From contig JAQNBH010000011.1 in assembly GCA_028752905.1 (NCBI GenBank), positions 3,093,322 through 3,157,321 of the forward strand: a stretch of DNA of 64,000 nucleotides, given 5' to 3'. Position 1 is the first letter of the stretch. Each line of letters starts with the position of its first letter. The notes beneath the pieces are model-generated. The model saw only the letters and a program-made list of their open reading frames with translations. It was not told the DNA's origin and made no database searches. A program made the translations under genes and the position numbers. The DNA comes from Cladorhizidae sp. MBARI D1340-BT2. Lineage: Eukaryota > Porifera > Demospongiae > Poecilosclerida > Cladorhizidae. Positions 54,101-63,100 of the stretch are shown piece after piece.

Positions 54101-57100
54101 ATACGCCCCCGTGGAGGGCGAAGCTCTTGCTGTTGCCGACGCTCTGGACAAGGCTCGCCACTTCGTCCTCGGGTGCAGCGACCTCGTTGTAGCAGTGGAC
54201 CATAAGCCACTGCTCAAGCTCTTCGGGGATCGCTGCCTCGAGGACATCCCGAATCCACGCCTGCGCAACCTGAAGGAAAAAACGCTCCGCTATCGGTTCC
54301 GGATGATGTACATCCCTGGCGTGAGAAACCACACCAGCGACGCCCTCTCACGCCACCCATCCGGGACCCGAACACCACCACGACTTCACCTCCCCGATGA
54401 CCTCCAATCACCCAACCCAGCCTGCCCAGCAAGCTCGCACTCAACCCTCGCCATCCACGAAGACGACGGACTCCAGCCCGCAATCTGTGCTGCCATATCC
54501 ACCATCCCTATCAGTTGGGAACAACTGCAAGTTGCCACCACAGCCGACCCCACCATGCAGGACCTAATATATTATGTCGAAGAAGGCCCCCCGGACAGCA
54601 GGCACATGCTACCCGCCTCCATCAGGTCATTCTTCCCCATAATCAACAGCCTATACATCGTAGACGATGTGGTATGTTACGGAGACCGCGTGGTGATACC
54701 AGCTGCCTTACAAGCAACGTGTCTATCTGCCCTCCATGCTGCACACCAGGGCACAAGTGGAATGACTGCCAGGGCCTCGTCATCTCTTTACTGGCCAGGA
54801 CTCACCTCAGACATCGCGGCCACCAGAAACGGCTGCCCCATTTGTAACGGCAATGCCCCATCACAGCCCGCAATGCCCTCCACAACACCTGAGGAGCCAG
54901 AGTACCCCTTCCAGCACATCTGTGCGGATTTCTTCCATCACGAGGGATCCGCATATCTTGTGCTGGTCGACCGGTACTCTGGCTGGCCCATCGTCGCCCC
55001 CGCCGTCAACGGAGCCTCTGGCCTGGCCAACATCCTCCGCAGCACGTTTGCCACCTTCGGCATACCCACGTCTCTCACATCAGACGGCGGACCCGAGTTT
55101 GCGTCCCACTCCACCAGGGAGCTACTCTCCAACTGGGGCGTCCACCATAGGATCTCCTCTGCCTATAACCCCCACTCGAACAACCGGGCAGAGACAGGCG
55201 TCAAAACAATGAAGCGTCTGATTGCAGGGAACACAGGCCCCGGAGGATGTCTACAGTCCCCCTTCTACAAGGCAATACTTCAATATCGAAATAGCCCCAG
55301 CCCAGACACTAAGATGTCCCCGGCCATGAGCCTGTACGGTCGACCCATCCGAGACCTGCTCCCCGGCATACCTGCCCAGCTCCGACCACCTATGGACTCG
55401 GACAACCGGCTCCGCCAAAGAGAGCTGGCACTATCACACCGCCAATCCCTCGGCCGAGCAAGATGGGATGAACACACAGGCGGCCTCTCCCCCCTTCGTC
55501 GTGGTGACCATGTATTCGTCCAAAACCAAACGGGCCGCCACCCGACGAAGTGGGACAAGACGGGAGTGGTCGTCGAAGTCATGCAATACCACCAATACCA
55601 GGTGAAGATGGACGGCAACGGACGACTCACCATGCGAAACCGCCGCTTCCTCCGTCGACAGACTACTGGCCCACCACCACCAGACAACCCGTTCCATCGA
55701 AGCCTCCCCGACCACTACCACCCAACCCCCTCGGCCCCACCTACCCAAAACAACCCCCCCAAACCACCTGATCCACCCATTACCCCCCCATCCTCTATCC
55801 CCCCTCAGATCCACCCTCAAACCCCGATGCAGCCACCTCAGCCAGCTCCGATGAGACTGCCTCCCCCGACACCACCGACCCTGCCACAGCAAACACCGAA
55901 CGTCCAGCCTCACCAACCGGTCCTCATCACCCCTGCCGACCGACGTTCATACGCCTCTGTAGCCGGAACCCCAACTTCCCCCCATCGCCACGTCAAAGCC
56001 AACCCGAAAAATGTGGCCATGATCCCCACACCCTGCTTCCCGCCGACCCCCCCACCCGGCCCTCGTCGAAGTGAGAGAGAGGCAAAGCCAATCAAACGAT
56101 ACCCTAACTACGAATAACTTCTCAGCCCTCATGGCATTCGGACTTGGGGGGAGATAGACAATAACTATATGCATGTCACTACGTATGACCCTTTACCCGT
56201 TTGATGTCCCCTTACCTCGCGCCTGCTCAGTAACACACATTCAGTTGATGTACGCATTTCATGCTAACAAGATCTATTTTGTATCCTCTTTGATCCAGCG
56301 TTGAAATGGTGCATGGCACTTATCTATAGATCACTTCCACTTCTTTGATGAGGATATGTTCCACTCACCAGTGTTCCCAGTGTTCCACTCACCAGTGTTC
56401 TCAGTGTTCCACTCACCAGTGTTCCCAGTGTTCCACTCACCAGTGTTCCCAGTGTTCCACTCACCAGTGTTCCCAGTGTTCCACTCACCAGTGTTCCACT
56501 CACCAGTGTTCCCAGTGTTCCACTCACCAGTGTTCCCAGTGTTCCACTCACCAGTGTTCCCAGTGTTCCACTCACCAGTGTTCCCAGTGTTCCACTCACC
56601 AGTGTTCCCAGTGTTCCACTCACCAGTGTTCCCAGTGTTCCACTCACCAGTGTTCCCAGTGTTCCACTCACCAGTGTTCCCAGTGTTCCACTCACCAGTG
56701 TTCCCAGTGTTCCACTCACCAGTGTTCTCAGTGTTCCACTCACCAGTGTTCCCAGTGTTCCACTCACCAGTGTTCCCAGTGTTCCACTCACCAGTTTTCC
56801 CAGTGTTCCACTCACCAGTGTTCCCAGTGTTCCACTCACCAGTGTTCCCAGTGTTCCACTCACCAGTGTTCCCAGTGTTCCACTCACCAGTGTTCCCAGT
56901 GTTCCACTCACCAGTGTTCCCAGTGTTCCACTCACCAGTGTTCCCAGCGTTCCACTTACCAGTGTTCCCAGTGTTCCACTCACCAGTGTTCCCAGTGTTC
57001 CACTCACCAGTGTTCCTAGTGTTCCACTCGCCAGTGTTCCACTCACCAGTGTTCCCAGTGTTCCACTCACCAGTGTTCCCAGTGTTCCACTCACCAGTGT

Positions 57101-60100
57101 TCCCAGTGTTCCACTCACCAGTGTTCCCAGTGTTCCACTCACCAGTGTTCCCAGTGTTCCACTCACCAGTGTTCCCAGTGTTCCACTCACCAGTGTTCCC
57201 AGTGTTCCACTCACCAGTGTTCCCAGCGTTCCACTCACCAGTGTTCCCAGTGTTCCCAATGTTCCACTTTTACCTCACATTAGGATCTTCTGTTCCTCCT
57301 CAAGATGAATGTTCGTGTCACTGAGCACAACATGATGTCAGCATTGCCCATCCTCATCCACTGCCCTGGCACCATAACTATTTCCTGGGGCCTAATTGGT
57401 CATTGTCCTAACCCTTCCCACTCCGCTGGCCCCAACTGCCCGTGCCTCTTCCTCCCTCACCTAGTCCTAGCCCTCACCATGCTCCTGCTTCCCGTGAAGC
57501 CAACTGCCACCCAAGCCTGGGTGTTGGCCTCCATGTAGATGTCCAGAAACTGGTCGTCCCTCACGTTGTTGTCAATACCAACAAAGATGTCACAGTCCGA
57601 GACGTTGCAGGGAGGGGGCTGGCGGAGGATGAGACGATAGTCCTGTGGAGCTCGGATCTGGAGGGTGCAAGGTGGCGAGAGGGGAAGGGTGTGTGTGTGT
57701 GTGTGTGGGTGTGTGTGTGTAGGTGTGTGTGTGAGTGTGTGTAGGTGTGTGTGCGTGTGTGCATGTGTGTGTGTGTAGGTGTGTGTGTGAGTGTGTGTGT
57801 GTGTAGGTGTGTGTGTGTGTGTGTAGGTGTGTGTGTGAGTGTGTGTGTGTGTAGGTGTGGTGTGTGTGTGTGTGTGTGGGTAAAAGTGAAAACAACAACA
57901 ACAAGTAAACAACAATCAACAAAGACAACTCATGCCTCGGGGCTTACTGGTTCCACGACACGGGTCAAGTCGGTATCAAGAACTGGGTTCAAAGGCTGGA
58001 CGGATTGTTGTGGATTTGGATTAATCTCATGTACAGCCAGCGCACCAGCTCGACGAATGTTCCCCACCCCCCACATACCAAACAGCTTCTGGTTCAAGTT
58101 GATGTCCTCACTTCCAACAATTGTTCCAGCGATGCTCCTCACAAACCTGAGCGGACCACATGCACACAACAGCATTAGCTCGCTATTCTCCATACCCACC
58201 AAATCTCTTCTAAAATAGAGCCATGGAAACCAAAGGAAGACACGCATGCCATGGAATATGCCGAATATGGCACAAGTGCACTGCCAAACAGACCAGAACC
58301 ATACCAGACCCACACTTAGTGATCCACATGCACCCATGGAGGAGGAACTAGAGTGCAACTCCTTCGCACATAGCCTGCTGGATAAACAATGTTACGGCTA
58401 CACGAGAGTTTCTAATTCCATAAAGATGCACCAGGTGTTTTTTGCGACACACAAAGGTTTTAATAGAGGCAAGGAATGGCAGACCATAGAGGCAAAGAGT
58501 GGCAGACACAAGTGTTTTTAATAGAGGCAAGGAGTGGCAGCTACAGGGTCTTAATAGAGACAAGGAGTGGCAGACACAAGGGTTTTAATAGAGGCAAGGA
58601 GTGGCAGACTCAAGGGTTTTAATAGAGGCAAGGAGTGGCAGACTCAAGGGTTTTAATAGAGGCAAGGAGTGGCAGCCACAAGAGTTTTAATAAGAGACAA
58701 GGAGTGGCAGACTCAAGGGTCTTAATAGAGACAAGGAGTGGCAGACTCAAGGGTTTTAATAGAGGCAAGGAGTGGCAGACTCAAGGGTTTTAATAGAGGC
58801 AAGGAGTGGCAGACTCAAGGGTTTTAATAGAGGCAAGGAGTGGCAGACTCAAGGGTTTTAATAGAGGCAAGGAGTGGCAGACTCAAGGGTTTTAATAGAG
58901 GCAAGGAGTGGCAGACTCAAGGGTTTTAATAGAGGCAAGGAGTGGCAGACTCAAGGGTTTTAATAGAGGCAAGGAGTGCCATACAGAAGGGTTTTAACAG
59001 AGACAAGGAGTGGCAGATCATGATGCTCTCTATATCACAACCTATCAATGGATGGCTCCATTACTTCACCGCTCCCTCAGTATGTACGCCTTTATGTGTG
59101 CCCCCTGAGCATTTGTGCCTCCTGAACATGTGTGCCCCCTGAACATGTGCACCCACTAAACATGTGTGCACAAGAAAACAATAAGAGCACATGCACAGAA
59201 TTATTATTCATTGGTTGCTGTGGCACCACTGGACACTCCCCCGAGTGAAGTTAAGTCTTGCACTCCACAAGATGGCCGCTAGTCACATGCATATAATCAC
59301 TACACAAGATGTCTGCCACTCACGTGCATGTAATCACTCCACAAGATGGCTGCCACTCATGTGCATGTAATCACTAGACAAGATGGCTGCCACCTGCCAC
59401 TCACGTGCATGTAATCACTAGACAAGATGGCTGCCACTCACGTGCATGTAATCACTAGACAAGATGGCTGCCACTCACGTGCATGTAATCACTAGACAAG
59501 ATGGCTGCCACTCACGTGCATGTAATCACTAGACAAGATGGCTGCCACTCACGTGCATGTAATCACTAGACAAGATGGCTGCCACTCACGTGCATGTAAT
59601 CACTAGACAAGATGGCTGCCACTCATGTGCATGTAATCACTACACAAGATGGCTGCCACTCACGTGCATGTAATCACTAGACAAGATGGCTGCCACTCAC
59701 GTGCATGTAATCACTAGACAAGATGTCTGCCACTCACGTGCATGTAATCACTAGACAAGATGGCTGCCACTCACGTGCATGTAATCACTAGACAAGATGG
59801 CTGCCACTCATGTGCATGTAATCACTCCACAAGATGGCTGCCACTCACGTGCATGTAATCACTCCACAAGATGGCTGCCACTCACGTGCATGTAATCACT
59901 AGACAAGATGGCTGCCACTCACGTGCATGTAATCACTAGACAAGATGGCTGCCACTCACGTGCATGTAATCACAAGATGGCTGCCACTCATGTGCATGTA
60001 ATCACTCCACAAGATGGCTGCCACTCACGTGCATGTAATCACTAGACAAGATGGCTGCCACTCACGTGCATGTAATCACTAGACAAGATGGCTGCCACTC

Positions 60101-63100
60101 ATGTGCATGTAATCACTAGACAAGATGGCTGCCACCTGCCACTCACGTGCATGTAATCACTCCACAAGATGGCTGCCACTCACGTGCATGTAATCACTCC
60201 ACAAGATGGCTGCCACTCACGTGCATGTAATCACTCCACAAGATGGCTGCCACTCACGTGCATGTAATCACTCCACAAGATGGCTGCCACTCACGTGCAT
60301 GTAATCACTCCACAAGATGGCTGCCACTCACGTGCATGTAATCACTCCACAAGATGGCTGCCACTCACGTGCATGTAATCACTCCACAAGATGGCTGCCA
60401 CTCACGTGCATGTAATCACTCCACAAGATGACTGCCACTCACGTGCATGTAATCACTAGACAAGATGGCTGCCACTCACGTGCATGTAATCACTAGACAA
60501 GATGGCTGCCACTCACGTGCATGTAATCACTAGACAAGATGTCTGCCACTCACGTGCATGTAATCACTAGACAAGATGGCTGCCACTCACGTGTATGTAA
60601 TCACTACACAAGATGGCTGCCACTCACGTGCATGTAATCACTAGACAAGATGGCTGCCACTCATGTGTATGTAATCACTAGACAAGATGGCTGCCACTGT
60701 AATCACTAGACAAGATGTCTGCCACTCACGGTGCATGTAATCACTCCACAAGATGTCTGCCACTCACGTGCATGTAATCACTCCACAAGATGGCTGCCAC
60801 TCACGTGCATGTAATCACTCCACAAGATGACTGCCACTCACGTGCATGTAATCACTAGACAAGATGGCTGCCACTCACGTGCATGTAATCACTAGACAAG
60901 ATGGCTGCCACTCACGTGCATGTAATCACTAGACAAGATGTCTGCCACTCACGTGCATGTAATCACTAGACAAGATGGCTGCCACTCACGTGTATGTAAT
61001 CACTACACAAGATGGCTGCCACTCACGTGCATGTAATCACTAGACAAGATGGCTGCCACTCATGTGTATGTAATCACTAGACAAGATGGCTGCCACTGTA
61101 ATCACTAGACAAGATGTCTGCCACTCACGGTGCATGTAATCACTCCACAAGATGTCTGCCACTCACGTGCATGTAATCACTAGACAAGATGGCTGCCACT
61201 CATGTGCATGTAATCACTAGACAAGATGGCTGCCACTCACGTGCATGTAATCACTAGACAAGATGGCTGCCACTCACGTGCATGTAACCACTAGACAAGA
61301 TGGCTGCCACTCATGTGTATGTGTAATCACTCCACAAGATGGCTGCCACTCATGTGCATGTAATCACTCCACAAGATGGCTGCCACTCATGTGTATGTAA
61401 TCACTAGACAAGATGGTTGCCACTCATGTGCATGTAATCACTAGACAAGATGGTTGCCACTCACGTGCATGTAACCACTAGACAAGATGGCTGCCACTCA
61501 TGTGTATGTAATCACTAGACAAGATGGCTACCACTCACGTGCATGTAACCACTAGACAAGATGGCTGCCACTCATGTGTATGTAATCACTAGACAAGATG
61601 GCTGCCACTCATGTGCATGTAATCACTAGACAAGATGGTTGCCACTCACGTGCATGTAACCACTAGACAAGATGGCTGCCACTCATGTGCATGCAATCAC
61701 TAGACAAGATGGCTACCACTCATGTGCATGTAATCACTCCACAAGATGGCTGCCACTCATGTGCATGTAATCACTCCACAAGATGGCTGCCACTCACGTG
61801 CATGTAATCACTAGACAAGATGGCTGCCACTCACGTGCATGTAATCACTCCAGCCTGCATCGTTGCAGTGAAGGGGGTAACGTCTGATACGGTATCTGCA
61901 TTGTTGGTTCTCTCACGGAAAGTAGGGTTCCAGGTGTCAATAATCTCCACCATCCCAGTGTCTGGGTTGAAATTGCATCCCAATACGTCTGCGTCAAACT
62001 GGAGGGAATTGGAGTGAGAGATTTATAAAAGTTAAAACGGCAACAGCAACAACAACAACATCGTTTCCCTCCTTCTCTCTCAACAAAATCAAATGTTGCA
62101 TTTGTATACAACAAATAATGATCGTTCTGTGTTCTGTCACTTCAGCAAACAAACAAACACACAAACAAACAACGACCCCTCCCCCCTCCATGTTAACCCT
62201 ATCAATGTCAGGTCTATGAAACTTTCAGCCCGACTTTTGACCTTCAATCAATTATTCATTGGCAATACGTAACTCTCTTGGGCTCAAGACTAGCCCAACA
62301 AGTAGCTGCTTAGCTATAGCTGTTCTTAATAGCCATGGCCTCCCCACAGAACTCTGTGGAAAGGAAGCTAGACTTGAAGGTAGTGAGGCTAACCTAAGTT
62401 CCGATTTAGTGCAAACTTTGCTTGTTCTTACTCCAGTGCAGCCTATTACTATTTAGCAACTCGAATTAAAATGAATTCCATCCATTTGTGCATCTTATGA
62501 GATCCTTGTAAGAAATACGTATTTCTCCCAATGGTCAAACTGCTACAAAATTCAACGACTAACTTTAAAAATTTCTTATAAATTATTTTAGAAAAGAGTT
62601 GCCCTTGAGCTCTAGGATACCCTCAAGTTAGTGATCAGTGTGTGCCAACCCAACTGAAGCCTGCGGGTCGAGTTAAAACTTCTCACCATGTCCCTGACTT
62701 TGGAAAAACCCATGGCAACCCAGGCTTGTGCCACCCCCTCCATGTAGAAGTCGAGGAAGGCCGGGTTTCCCTGGTTGACAGCCACACCCACAAATGTTGT
62801 GCAGTTTGGAGGGAAACAACCCCTCGGTGTCCTGTAAGTGAGGTTGTAGAAGGCTGGATCATTAACCTGCAGGGAAGAACACAAGTAAGGTACAGTTATA
62901 ATGGAAGAGATTACAAATATAGCATTGTTAGTAATCTTGAAGTTTCCCGAGATCTAGAACTTTCTATTTAACTTAATTTTTGGATTTCTTTTTTAAATGT
63001 AACTTTAAACTGGAACCACAACAAGTCAAGTTGCTGTTGGGGATGCAGAGAAAGTGAAGACCTTGAGAATCTTCAGCTAAGACATCCATCATATCAATCA

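Larger units (their letters stand above)
50982..56326 (+). mobile_element. Young Ty3/gypsy LTR retrotransposon with internal RT deletion
   Basis: A 5345-bp element with identical 172-bp LTRs, flanked by the 5-bp duplication TAGAT (50977-50981 and 56327-56331). A purine tract (GGGGGGAGA, 56146-56154) directly precedes the 3' LTR. The LTRs begin TAGA and end TCTA instead of the usual TG...CA. Domain order gag, protease, RT, RNase H, integrase is that of Ty3/gypsy. It lies antisense inside a CYBDOM intron. The segment of RT with the catalytic Asp-Asp box is missing at about 53611, so it cannot supply its own RT. No primer-binding site matching a tRNA was recognised after the 5' LTR. Confidence 0.95.

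Noticed and set aside
56324..57324. ORFs of 224-322 codons on both strands
   Set aside because: All are translations of a 24-bp array; simultaneous opening of three frames is explained by the period.
57457..57915. His/Thr-rich 152-residue protein
   Set aside because: The N-terminal part is the GT microsatellite; only the last 60 codons are a real CYBDOM exon.
59255..61834. CRISPR-like appearance
   Set aside because: Units are contiguous with no unique spacers, there are no cas genes, and the setting is a eukaryotic intron.
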